Part shown: positions 37,420 to 48,050 of the stretch, one piece after another
Layout: each line of letters opens with the position of its first letter
Numbering within the stretch: the first letter of the stretch is position 1
Assembly (NCBI GenBank): GCA_037043015.1
Contig: CM073323.1
Location: 13,823,758-13,887,757 of the forward strand
DNA length: 64,000 nucleotides
Origin: Bryum argenteum
Lineage: Eukaryota; Streptophyta; Bryopsida; Bryales; Bryaceae
Direction of reading: 5' to 3'
Program-made: the position numbers and the translations under genes
The notes under the pieces: model-generated
Told to the model about the DNA's origin: nothing
The model's database searches: none
The model's input: the letters and a program-made list of their open reading frames with translations, nothing else

Positions 37420-37990
37420 TTTGGACACACTAATTAGGTTATTTTTATTGAAAGCCTCCAAAGTTTGTCTAATTTAGTCATTTTAATCAAGTAAAAAGAC
37501 CCTAAAATAGAAAATAAAATATCATGCACCTCACTGAAATCAAAGTATATATGCCTATAGATTTTCTTTTAGATTTTTTATTTTTTTTGGATCCATTCAT
37601 AGATGAGGGAAAAAGTGTTGAATTTGGGGATTTGCAGGCATTATAGTGCACAATGAATTAATTTTTTTATTATCAAATAAATTATTTTGTATTCTATACA
37701 AGAAGATGTAGGTCATATTCAAAAATTATATTAAAATAAAAATGGTTGATATTCCATTTGCTTGATTCTATGGATTTTAGGTTATTGGGACATGACTTAC
37801 TTTTTCAACTAAAAAATCAAATAAAATTACTTCAAAATATTTTTTTTAATTTTTAATTTTTTTTTCCTGATACATTATAAGTATAGACAACTAAAACCAC
37901 ATCTAATGAAGTCTTATTGTATTACAGTTTAAAAATGGATATGTTTGTCACACCAGCATAGAGTGCAATTGTTCATGGGACAACCTTTTT
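37420..37990. other. AT-rich spacer in the CACTA element
   Basis: No exon-like sequence and no repeat; strongly AT-rich. Confidence 0.5.
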
Positions 37991-38017
37991 GGGTACCCCA
38001 ACCAGACCATCACCCAC

Positions 38018-38103
38018 AGAAGAGAGTTTGAATGGACGGAATTTAGGTTTCCCTCGTCGACCGTATTTCAGGAGCTTGGCACCTTTCTTCAGTGCAGTAT
38101 AGC
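38018..38103 (-). pseudogene. Captured PH-domain exon of a PRAF-type (PH/RCC1/FYVE) protein
   Basis: After an AG acceptor the minus-strand frame reads YTALKKGAKLLKYGRRGKPK then FRPFKLSS. This is the diagnostic start of the plant PRAF PH domain ('ALKKGA.LLKYGRrGKPKF.PFrLS'). PRAF proteins combine PH, RCC1 repeats, FYVE and BRX domains. A GT follows at the usual exon boundary; read-through gives a short tail and a stop. No RCC1 or FYVE part is nearby. The Ty3 LTR begins 38 bp away, so the rest of the captured segment may have been displaced or lost. Confidence 0.75.
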
Positions 38104-38140
38104 CTACATCCAGAAAAATGCAACATCATCAAGCCAAGCT

Positions 38141-38626
38141 GTCACGGACATACACAAGAAGTTTCTAGAAGGTTCTTCTAAAATATTCTCTGAAGATTCC
38201 CTAAAAGATTCCTCGAAGATTCCTTGAAGATTCCCTGTGTCACGGCCACGTACTAGGTAGACAACTTAGGAAGGTTCTAGAAGGTTCTAGAAGCTTCCGG
38301 AAACTTCTGGAAGTTCCTGGAAGTCTCTGGAAGTTTTTGGAAGGTCTTTGAAGTTTCCGGAAGGCCTTGGAAGCTTCTGGAAGGTCTTGGAAGTTCTTGG
38401 AAGGTCCTAGAAGGTCCTAGGTTGAGGAAGGTTCTGGAGAACCTTCTTCTTAGCTAGTATATATAGGAGTCGGTGAGGGCAACCTCGGTCTCGACAACGC
38501 ATCTCTTGGAGCTCTAGCTCATCTCTCTTTGTTGTTGTTCGTGTACTCTTCTTGTTAATTCAAGCTCCCCGTCGCTTCTTGTTAGTTTCCACATATTCTT
38601 ATCATCTACATTCCGTGTCCCTGACA
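38141..38626 (+). repeat. 5' LTR of a Ty3/Gypsy retrotransposon (486 bp)
   Basis: Begins TGTCACGG and ends CCCTGACA (5-bp inverted TGTCA/TGACA ends). Internally it has an imperfect tandem run of 10-12-bp units like 'ggaagtttctgg' (38160-38440), then a TATA-like 'agtatatatagg' (about 38455), as expected of U3. A gag gene starts 190 bp downstream. No 3' LTR is present. The adjacent sequence 'gtttgtcgagactacc' does not match the usual initiator-Met primer site. Confidence 0.8.
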
Positions 38627-38814
38627 GTTTGTCGAGACTACCTTCTCACAAATATCAGAGTTAGTCCCTTCTTGTTAGAGAGTGGATTACCCCTCTTCTC
38701 GAAGGTGTGCTAGTGTTTTAGAGGTTGCGGATTACCCTCCTCTAAACCAATATTGTTCTCTTGTCAAATTTTTTCTTTTCTTTCGTAGATTTAGTCAAAG
38801 ATCAAGACGTTAGT

Positions 38815-40228
38815 ATGGCTGAAAATTTGGAATCCAAATTGGACGCCATCATGAGTGCTCTTGCTGCATTATCACATAGACAAGCGGAGATAAAAGGAGC
38901 CATGGCAAGACTTCACAATGACGGAGCATCCGGGATAACATCATCCAGGATTCACCATCCTCAAGCAACTACACCGGAGGAGGCGACTACACCTTTGGTT
39001 CAACAAAACCCAATGATTCAACAACGGAAGGAGCCTAGAGTTAGTCTTCCTGACAAGTTCGACGGAACGCGTTCCAAGTTTCGAGGTTTTGTCAACCAAA
39101 TCAAGTTGATAACAGTTTTACAGCCTGAACGATATCCGACGGAGGAGGCGCGTGTTGGACTTGTTAGAACTCGCTACGGGGGCAAGCTTTGTCGTGGTTT
39201 GCCCCTTGTTCAAAAAAACGATCGCCAATTCTCGAAGCAACTTTGAGACGTTCGCGGAGGCATTTGCGAAGCGTTTGGCGAACATGACAAGGTCCGATGG
39301 GCTACAACAAAGATCCGATCGCTCGACGACAAGGAATGCGCTCTGCATCGCGTCTACGCATCGGATTTTATACAATCAAGCTAGTGACATCAATGGGGCG
39401 AAGAAGCATTGGTGAGTCGGTTTATTGGGGTTTGAGGATGATGTGAAGGACCTACTTTTATCTCTTCCCGATCCGCAAACGCTCAACGAAGCCATTAGCC
39501 AAGCTATAAAGTCGACAACCGTTTATTCCGGCGTCGTCAAGACCAAGCGCCAAAATACCAAACGAGTCGCTACACCACGAGTATGTTGGCAAACAATTTG
39601 AGTTCTCATTCGGAGGAGGCGAAGCCATGCAAATCGACGCGGCGCGTGTCGGAGCTCTTACTCCGAAAGAGAAGAAAAACGGCGTATGGAAGAAGGACTC
39701 TGTTTGTGCTTGCGGAGAAGAAGGCCACAAGGTTAGAAATTGCCCCAAGAAGCGAAACCGGCGCATTGTTAAGACTAGGAGTGCGGTGATCCCGAAAAAA
39801 ACGACGATGCCCGACTACGAGGGAACCATGCGCGGCCGGACGATTCAATGCCACAACAACAATCGGGTTCCTCTTTCTCTCATCAACCCGCCCGTTGTTT
39901 TACAATTCCCTTGTCTCTTGGTCCTCAAAAACACAAAACTTTAGCTCTATTAGATTCGGGAGCATCTACTTGTTTTTTAGATGAAGAATTTGCTAAGCGC
40001 CACAAGATTCGTCTAGTACAGAAGTCCAAACCTGTTAATGTAGAGGTGATAGATGGACGACCTTTATTGTCTGGGAGTGTCACCCATGAATCAATACCTA
40101 TAGAGGTGGCGTTTAAGGACCATAGTAGTTACGTCGTTTTTAATGTCATTAGAACCCCGTCAAACCCTGTCATCCTAGGTCTCTCTTGGTTAGAACAACA
40201 TAACATTTTCATGAAATGGCTTCACTAA
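38815..40228 (+). pseudogene. Ty3/Gypsy gag-protease remnant
   Basis: Structural and protease region of an LTR retrotransposon. Gag starts MAENLESKLDAIMSAL (38815); a coiled N-terminus is followed by the gag core ...LPDKFDGTRSKFRGFVNQIK. Near 39165 the frame shifts, so the conserved continuation lies in another frame, with FAEAFAKRLANM at about 39255-39290. Further shifts lead to a zinc knuckle at about 39705-39745, CACGEEGHKVRNCP. Here the first two Cys are separated by one residue rather than the usual two. A retroviral-type aspartyl protease follows: LALLDSGASTCFLD (active-site DSG) and VILGLSWLEQHN. The sequence stops there: no reverse transcriptase, RNase H or integrase. A 'sushi'/Tcn1-like gag type is suggested by the EEARVGLV region. 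Confidence 0.8.
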
Positions 40229-41132
40229 AATGCAAGTAAGGGAAATCATTGTAGTAGATGGTTCAAAGCTTTCATCAATCATCATTGGAACATCAATAGA
40301 GTTGAATAAGAAAATCATCACATCATCCCAATATAAACAATCAAGTTATAAGGGATTTTATTCAAGATTGAAAACATTTCAAATAAAAAATGTAATACAT
40401 GCAATAATGGCCAATATTGATTTGTATAGGTCATTTGTAAAGCCCATTAACACTGCATGCCATCAATTCCATTGAGGATTACTATGTGCCATATTTACAA
40501 TAATCATTTGTTTTTTCATAATTTGAATATTACTTTAAGCACACAAATGTTGATTTTTGTTGATGAAAGGCATATACATGTTCAAGGTGATGTTTGGCAT
40601 TACCTTACAAGCAATGCACAAGAAGGTTGGCTTCATTCTAAATTGTGCAAATTTTGAAAGCTTTTTAAGAAACTTCGAACAAAACCGAGTCAATGGCTAG
40701 TCTACTTTGACATTTGATATCTTCCGAACCCCAATTCAACTCTACTTCAAACTTTTTAGCATCATGTGATACATTATGCACTACAATTTTTGTTTAGACA
40801 CATTTGAATTTGGCTTACTTATGCTTATGATATGATTTTTTGAATGGAGGTGAGTCATAACTGTACTCGGTTTTGTTTGTCACTGTAGATCAACAATTAA
40901 TAAATAGAAGTTTCAAATTTCATGTTGAAAATTAATACTCAAAAAATCCACACATGGTCCATCTACTGGTCAACATTGAGCTAATCATCAAATTTTGACC
41001 ATATGAGCCATCTCCTTTACTTACAGGTTGTACTGTACCACTTACATTCCATGTAAAAATGTACTAGGCCTATCAGGAATGTATTAGCCCAATAATCAAT
41101 TGGAGTTAATTGCAAAAGTATTAACTCGTTAC
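40229..41132. other. AT-rich sequence between Ty3 remnant and transposase
   Basis: Abrupt change to AT-rich DNA after the protease. Open frames at 40230-40475 and 40457-40657 (plus) show no domain. Probably internal CACTA sequence or the retrotransposon's lost 3' side. Confidence 0.4.
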
Positions 41133-44100
41133 TTACACGTTTATCAATCTATCACGTCTTCTAAGGTCTTGCACTTCATAAGCTATATTTTGAGTCCTGC
41201 CTTGTTTTGGATTTTTTATGTTAATGAACTTGTGCATAATGCATCTTATAGGTCTTATACACATGTCGTCGAATGTAACAAAGAAATTGTTCTTGATCAA
41301 GTTCATTCCGGTGATTGGGTCCACTTTGTCTACCTCCACCCCGTTGACTATTTGTGAATAATTTTGGTAATAGTCAGCAGAGAAGTATACTTCGATTTGC
41401 CCGTTGTGCTCATGGCTAAAAATTTCTCTTATTCTTCCTTTGTACGGGGTCCCGTGTTCTTCATCATTTATTACAACCACATCATCGCCAGCCTTATATA
41501 TCGTTCGTCCCAACATACATCTTTTGTGAAGAAGTACGTGCGGTGGATGTGTGGTTCCTAATCCTCGTACACGATGCCGCAAATAAGACCAGATAACCTG
41601 AGAAGCTTGTACATGTTTGTTGTCAGCTCTACTAATCAATATCCCCTTTCGTTTTGCTGAAATGACACATGCGCAATCATGAGGTGCCTGCATCAGAAAC
41701 TTGAACACATCCAACGCTTTCTTCTTAGAAGTCACATGTAAACAACAATTATGATGCCATGGTGGGCATGGGAAATTGTCGTCGTGATTTTGAACAGTGC
41801 CTTCCGGAAAGAGCATCACATCGTGTACTAGTGCCAATGCCCTCTCAAAACTCTCTAATCCATCACTTTCAATCTGCACACATATTTTCACTTTCTGAAA
41901 CAATCTGCGAGCACAATATCTTATAAATGTTGCTTCCACTAATTTTTGATTTGTCTTGATATTTTGATATTTTTGAACCTCTCTCTCAAATGGAAAGCAC
42001 CAGTACACATCGGGATGACCAAACCGTCTTACATCTTCCAAAATGTCACCCGCTCCTGCTGCATGTTCAAGTGGCCTTCCATTTGGACCATCGAGCGCTT
42101 CTGAATATATATACGCCACTTCTGAAAAAGTAGTTGAACAATATTTAAATCATCTTCTGTCCAACCTTCACTCCTAGTACGGACAAATAAGTAATGTCCA
42201 ATATCTACAAGCAAGCGCCCAACCAAGACCCTTTCATCAGATAATACTCCATCTAGTTTGTTTAGTATGATAGGTAGCATCCAAAGTACGAAATGTTGAT
42301 ATTCTTCGGCAGTATAGCTTTCGTGGTCGTCGACTGGGTCATAAGGCCATTGGCTTTGTTTTAGTTCAGATGGGCGAGCCTCGGAGACATTCTTACAACA
42401 CGTAGTAACCATGTCACATAGAACACGTTGGTTCCGATGTCCTTTGATCTCGGAAAATAATTTCATCGTATAATTCTTGAATAGGTTAAGACCATCGATG
42501 TGCATCAAATCATATACCAAATCTCGCGACAAATCGAATTTATACAAGTGATATAGCCGCCACAATTTTGAATCGCCTGACACGCCTGACTCCATACTAT
42601 GTTGTGTTCTAGCCTCCTTGTCATTTTTTAGTGCTCTCCACTTACGAACACTTTCATGAAGTTCTTTAGCACTTCGTCTCGCAGGTGGATGTCGTACTTG
42701 CAATTCATTATCCCCGTAAATGTATCTTCCATCTGCGTTTTGCGTCGAATTCATTTTGCATCTTCTACATCCCGATTTTCCGGAAGATTTCAAATTTGAA
42801 ATCTTACATTGTGCCGGGTGATCTCCAGTAAGCAACATCAATATAGCTCTAATTTTTGGTGTTCCCGAGTTCCGAAGTATGTTACTAATCCGCCTATTTG
42901 GATAGTTATACTGACAACCAATACCATCTAAGAATAAGTCTTCAAGTTCTTCAACAAAAGGTTGAATGAAAGCAGAAATGTTTTCTTTCATACGCTCTAC
43001 TATATACGCTTCGTGACCTCCCAATGGTATGAATAAAACCGGTAAGAGAGATATGCTTGATGCAGTTCCCGCATTCAATACACTAATTTCCATTGCCCAA
43101 CAACCTCGTCTCTTCTTCCCTGATACGTTGAATCCATCCCAATGCGCGCCTAGAGCTATGTTACGAGGATCCCCTCTTTCAAAAACTCTAGGCGCCTTGA
43201 TAACAGTTTTACACTTCCAACACGTGAAATCATAACATCCTAATTCATTATTCCATCCATGAAGTATTTCATCGCATTTTGTTGGAAATCCATTATATAA
43301 CATCTGACACTTATCATTTGGGCATGTTATTGGCAATTCCCATTGGCTATGTGGATTCCAAAAATCTTGGTATTCCCTCACCTTCTCACCATCCCAAAAG
43401 TGTTTAATTTGTTGGGGTCTTTGCATCGATGATCAACCAATCAAGTCGATTCCGCCACATTGTCAACATTTCATAGCATAAAGATTTTGATTCCATAATG
43501 GATGACAATTGGTTTGCAATCGGGAGGTAATCAAACGCAATCATATCGGTCCTTGCTTTTCCACAATGTGTACAATGTATTGCACTTTCTTCTTCAGCTG
43601 GGGGTAATATAAGTGGCTCGTGAGAATATTCTTTGGTGCCCAAGCACATCCGCCACCGTTTTGGCTCAACCAACCCTCATCTTTTATATAAACCAATCAA
43701 TCGCTTAAAAGAAGACGGTGTTGAAGAAGGTCCTTGAAGATTGCCTGTCCAATCAATAGGCATCTTTCTTATAAGAGCGCCTAGTCCATCTTTATAATTG
43801 AAATCATTTGCGTCGTCATTTGGAATTAGGTGTCCAAATAATTGTTTTAGCATGTAATTTTGCAACTCAATGGACATTCCTTTACTATCCCATACTTCTT
43901 GTACCTCAATTATTTTGTTTTTTAAAATCTCTTGTAAATTATGGAGACGATCATTGATATTTTCTTCTCCTACATCCATTGGAACATGCAAAGATGGTTC
44001 CCCTTCAAATTCAACCTCTTCAGGGATGGGTAAATCTTCATCACTCGAAATATTAGGTTCTGTAGATGCTAGTTGTATATTTATTCGTCTTTGCAAGTTT

Positions 44101-44231
44101 TCTTCAATCCTTTGGTGAGCTTGTTGTGTCCTAAAATCAATCATTTTGTATCCAGGAGCAACACCACGTATAGTAAATCGTCGACATTTTGTACACTCAC
44201 AGCGAACTTTTCTATTACGATGTCTATCCAT
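41133..44231 (-). pseudogene. CACTA (EnSpm) tnp2-like transposase, broken into four frames
   Basis: Catalyses cut-and-paste transposition of CACTA elements in the nucleus. Segment 1, 44231-43677, begins with a Cys cluster, CECTKC, as in the N-terminal domain of these proteins. A TGA at 43677-43679 interrupts it, and the same frame continues to 43404 with CTHCGKARTD. A frame change leads to 43426-42029. This carries the tnp2 core: RNIALGAHWDGFN, GDHPAQCKISNLKSSGKSGC with a following CRRCK, and DLVYDLMHIDGLNLF. A second frame change near 42120 leads to 42119-41133, with DUF4218-like DVYWCFPFEREVQKY and a BAH-like C-terminal tail (GDDVVVIN...VTFDDMCIRPI). Combined length is about that of plant tnp2 proteins. 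The stop and shifts could in part be unrecognised introns, but the overlaps look like frameshifts. Its promoter would face the right terminus. Confidence 0.8.
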
Positions 44232-44999
44232 TTTCCAATTACTAGAGTAAAAGTGTAAAATGAAAGTACCTAATGAAATTGCTAGAGGATCTTATGAGTT
44301 TCAAAAACTATAAACATTAAATGAATATAATATATATTATACATATATGTATACCAAGAAGTTTTTAATTATAAGTTATAAGTAAAAGTATTAAAAATAA
44401 AAGTGAAGTAAAAATAGAGACACTGCTACAAGTTCAACTAAAATACTAAAAATGACAATTGGGGAAGTTTGAGATGGGGAGCTACGGCCAAAATTTCTCT
44501 CATTCAATCCATTTGAGGCTGATTGGTGGATACGTCCTGTAGAGAGGCTCCAAAAATAAAGAAGTAAAAGAATAATAATTTAAAATAAAGTAAATTGTTG
44601 GCAATGATATATTTATGCCTTTTTTGGGTGTAGAAGTTCAGTTTCAATTAATGCAAGGACTTTAACAAAATAAAATTCAAAAAAGAAGAAGAAGAAAAAA
44701 AAAACAATTAAATTCTTAACCCGTAAACGACTACGGCCACCAATGTGGCCTTTTGATATTGATATCAAAAGCGATGTGTGCTTATAGTTTTTTTCATACT
44801 TTTTGAGATTATGGGTGACCTCCTGGGAAGTCCCGGCTCTACTCAAGCTAAAATGTAATCTCTCAAAATCGTGCGGAAAAAATATTCTTGTGTACTTCAT
44901 ACCCTATACAAGCCATGGAAGTAATCCTAGTGCCAAAAAAAATACGTCATCATTATTCAAGAAAAATCATGGTTTCACTAGGACTCCTTGGAGTTTTGA
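44232..44999. other. Upstream flank of the transposase with a lone TTAA-family end
   Basis: AT-rich leader/promoter region of the transposase. At 44716-44735 there is TTAA-CCCGTAAACGACTACG, which resembles the terminus of the 18.6-kb element (CCCCTAAACGACCA). No second end was identified. Confidence 0.45.
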
Positions 45000-47170
45000 A
45001 CACGTGATCAGTACCCTATAAAAAATATAGATTGTGTTTTGGAAGCATGGAGGAAATAAAAATATTTTTCAATAAGTACATAAGTTTAAATAGACTTATC
45101 AAAATGGGGGGCGAATATAGATGTATTTTATAAAATTAATGTAAAGGGGTTTTTATATTTAAAGTAGCTAATAAGAACCCTCTAAAAATTATGGAATCAT
45201 CAAAATAATTTTAGAAAAATCGGAACTATTTTTCCCGAATTACTTTAGATTACCTCTACCAACTAGAACTTTAAATAATTGGTAGAAAATGTAAAGAAGG
45301 TGAGAATAAATATTTTTAAATCTTGGATTAGCTAATTATGACCCTATAAAAATGATGATGATATTTATAAATTTGTGAGAAAGACGCATCTAGATGCTAT
45401 GATTTTCTTGCAAAAGTTTTAGCACATTGGAACTTTGAATAATAGAGGGAAATAAAAAAAATGCGGAAAAAAAAGATTTGTGTAGTTGGACTAGTAAGCT
45501 AATAAGAACCTTATAAAAATGATGGGATCATAAAATAAGTCAAAGGAGTAACGCATCTACGAGCCGTCGTTTACATGGACCCTTCAGAAATTTGAATAAG
45601 GGGGTGATTAAGAAAATGATGGAATGAAAGTGATTCTAATATCTAAAGTAGCTAAATAGGACCATATGAATGTGGTGGAAGTGTTACAAATTCCATAGGA
45701 CAAATGGAACTATGTGTAAAAAAATTCGTGAGTATTCAATAACCCGGCAGAAGTTGAAGTGGGGGAGGAGAGTGCAAATGTGTGGGCAAAAAGGGAGGGA
45801 GAATGGTTTTTGAAGCTTTGCTAGGTAATTCATGTCAAATAAAAATTATAGTGAAAATCTTAGGACAACAAGAGCAAGGGAAGTATTTTTCTCGAATTAC
45901 TTAAGATTAATTAGATTCATGAAAGTAGGGGGTGTATGCAAATGTATTAGAAATTAACCTGGTGGAGGTAGTTGTTAGGTTTACAGAGTAGCCAACAAAG
46001 ACCCTGTATAAATGTTGGAATTATCAAAAACATTTTTGGAAGACCGGAGCTATTTTTCCCGAATTACTATAAAGTGGCGGAAGTGACTAGAACTTTGAAT
46101 AATAGAAGAAATTTAGATAAGAAGGGAGAAAAAATACTTTTAAATCTTATAGCAGCTAACATGTATCTTATGAACATGACGGAATCATAATAAAAATCAT
46201 AGGAGTAACGGAAACATAAGGTCGATTTTACTTGCAAGTATTTTGAACCACTGGAACTTTGAAAATAAGAAAAAAATAGATATGAGTAGGAGTGACATGA
46301 TTTTAACACTTGGATTAGATAATAAGTACCCTATAAAAATTATGGAATCATAAAAAAAATCACAAGAAAATTGCATCTACATGTCATGATTTACTCAACC
46401 CTCCAGATTATTAGGTAAGAATGCGGAGAAGAAAGTAGGTGGGAGAAGGTGGTCTTACAATTTTTTTATAGCTAATTATGATGCTATGAATGTGATGGAA
46501 GTGCTAAGAGTACCATAGGAACATGAGAACCATGCTCAAGTAATTAATCAAGGATATCACAATCCGGCAGGATTGGAAGCCGGGAGGCATGTGCAAATGA
46601 ATGAGCTAGAAAGGTGGGAGAGTGATGTTTACATTTTTCCCAAGTAATTCATACCATATAAAAAATATGGTAAAAATCTTTGGGCCATGGGAAGAAGAGA
46701 ACAATTTTCCCGAATTACCTAAAGTTAATTAGACATGTTCAAATTGGAGGTGTGTGCAGATGTATAAGATGGAAAAGAGATAAGATTGGATTTAGTGTTT
46801 AGATAAGCTAATAAGGACCATATGTCCTTATGACATGTTGGAACCATAAAAAAAGTATAAGAAAGTCGGAGCTATTTTTCCCGAATTAGTTTAGAATGGT
46901 TGAAGCGACCAGAACTTTGAAATATAGAGGGAAAATAGTTAATAGGGGAGAAATAATAATTTTAAATCTTGGACTTGCTAATAAGTAACTTATGAACATG
47001 ATGGAACAAAATAAAAAATCATACGAGTGACGGATCCATATGGTGGATTTTGGTTGCAAGTATTTAGAACCAACAAAACTTTGAAAAATATGAGAAAAAT
47101 AGGTTAAAGGAAGAAGGGGAAGATTTTAACACTTAGACTACCTAATAATGACCCTATGAAAAAAATCTAA
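45000..47170. repeat. Tandem array: ~165-bp monomers in ~821-bp blocks
   Basis: A degenerate monomer containing 'gctaataagnaccctataaaaatgatgg' recurs at about 45010, 45165, 45333, 45498, 45650, 45819, 45988, 46152, 46318, 46471, 46642, 46810, 46977 and 47140, a spacing of 153-171 bp. A second marker, 'tttttcccgaattact', occurs at 45228, 46051 and 46872 (steps of 823 and 821). A related 'cgaattac.taa' variant occurs at 45888 and 46709 (821). So five monomers form a higher-order block repeated about 2.6 times. It lies between the transposase start and the right CACTA terminus. Confidence 0.8.
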
Positions 47171-47399
47171 TAACCTTCTAGAATTGGTCCATATAGAGGA
47201 CTTTGTACATTTCATTTTTACAATCTATCTTTGGTGCCAATTCTTTCTTGGGCACCCCATGTTTCTTGTTCCCGCCACTCGCTACGTCTTTCTATCCTTA
47301 AATTTCTTTTCACTTAGTGCTTCTCCTTTCACGCCGCTTCCACAGTCAAGATTTATGTATAATAAATTATTTGAATAATTTTTTGAGTCACAAAGAGTT

Positions 47400-47564
47400 C
47401 GTTTAAGGCGTGGATATGTTAATAAAGGATGTGAATTGAAGAATAAACTAAAAATAGAAATGATTAAAGTGTGAAAGGGGTATGGGATACTAGCGAGAGT
47501 TTAGGTTTTCAAACTTTGTTTGAAATTTCAGTGTGAAAACGGCTCAGGATATTAGCGGAGTGAG

Positions 47565-47603
<39 letters not shown>

Positions 47604-47850
47604 CGAAAATGTAGTCTGGGACAGTAACGGAAGTTTACATTTCCAAAAAAAACGCAAAAAACGCAGTGTGAACCCCGTTCTGGGGTCCATCGGGAGTTTA
47701 AATTTTTTCAAAAATAAATCGAAACCGGTGTGAAACCGGTTCTACTCTCTATCAAGAGTTTAGATTATCAAAAAAAATTAAACATCCGTGTGAAACCGGT
47801 TTCAGCCGCAAATATCGGAAACAGTGTGAAAGGGGGACCGAGTGGATAAA
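47400..47850. repeat. Right subterminal repeats with GTGTGAA core
   Basis: Direct copies of 'gtgtgaaa(c/g)...' followed by 'atcnagagttta' occur at about 47470, 47531, 47665, 47728, 47789 and 47822, spaced 33-134 bp apart. A poly-A run lies at 47565-47600. This matches the subterminal transposase-binding region typical of CACTA elements. Confidence 0.7.
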
Positions 47851-47963
47851 GTCATAAATTTGCACCCCAGCCAGTCTTCAATATTTAGCCGGGGATAAAG
47901 TCAGAAATTTAGCCCCCCCAGCCAGTTTAGCCCCGGGGGCTAAACGAGTTATAGTTCCCAGTG

Positions 47964-48050
47964 AGTGTCGAGGCTGGAACCGAAAGAGTACTCAATCACA
48001 CTATAGCCTATAGGAACCGAAAGAGTATTCAATCACACTATAGGTGGTAT
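47964..48050. repeat. SINE 3' remnant and a ~36-bp tandem duplication
   Basis: Immediately outside the CACTA end, 'ggctggaaccgaaag' weakly continues SINE copy 2. A unit 'ggaaccgaaagagtactcaatcacactatag' is then present twice (about 47977-48010 and 48015-48046) with one or two differences. Confidence 0.55.

Larger units (their letters stand above)
28223..47963 (-). mobile_element. Giant CACTA (EnSpm) transposon, 19.7 kb, with captured gene fragments
   Basis: The left end reads CACTGGAAACTTTGAG and, on the minus strand, the right end reads CACTGGGAACTATAAC. Both then run into GTTTAGCC...GGGGCTAAAC, giving an imperfect terminal repeat of about 45 bp. The 3 bp outside each end are AGT (28220-28222 and 47964-47966), the length CACTA elements duplicate. 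Inside are a tnp2-like transposase (41133-44231, minus), subterminal repeats at both ends, an intact unknown ORF (33241-34122, minus), a truncated Ty3 retrotransposon, and partial SAC, CCR-like, TypA, PDS5-like and PRAF gene pieces, all minus strand. The transposase is frame-disrupted, so this copy is probably not autonomous now. The alternative, two unrelated elements whose ends happen to match, is less likely given the AGT duplication. Confidence 0.75.

Noticed and set aside
28014-47985. Treating the SAC, CCR-like and other genes as ordinary host genes between unrelated repeats
   Set aside because: All are partial or disrupted, all are on one strand, and they lie between matched CACTA termini with a 3-bp duplication. 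Kept only as the alternative explanation.
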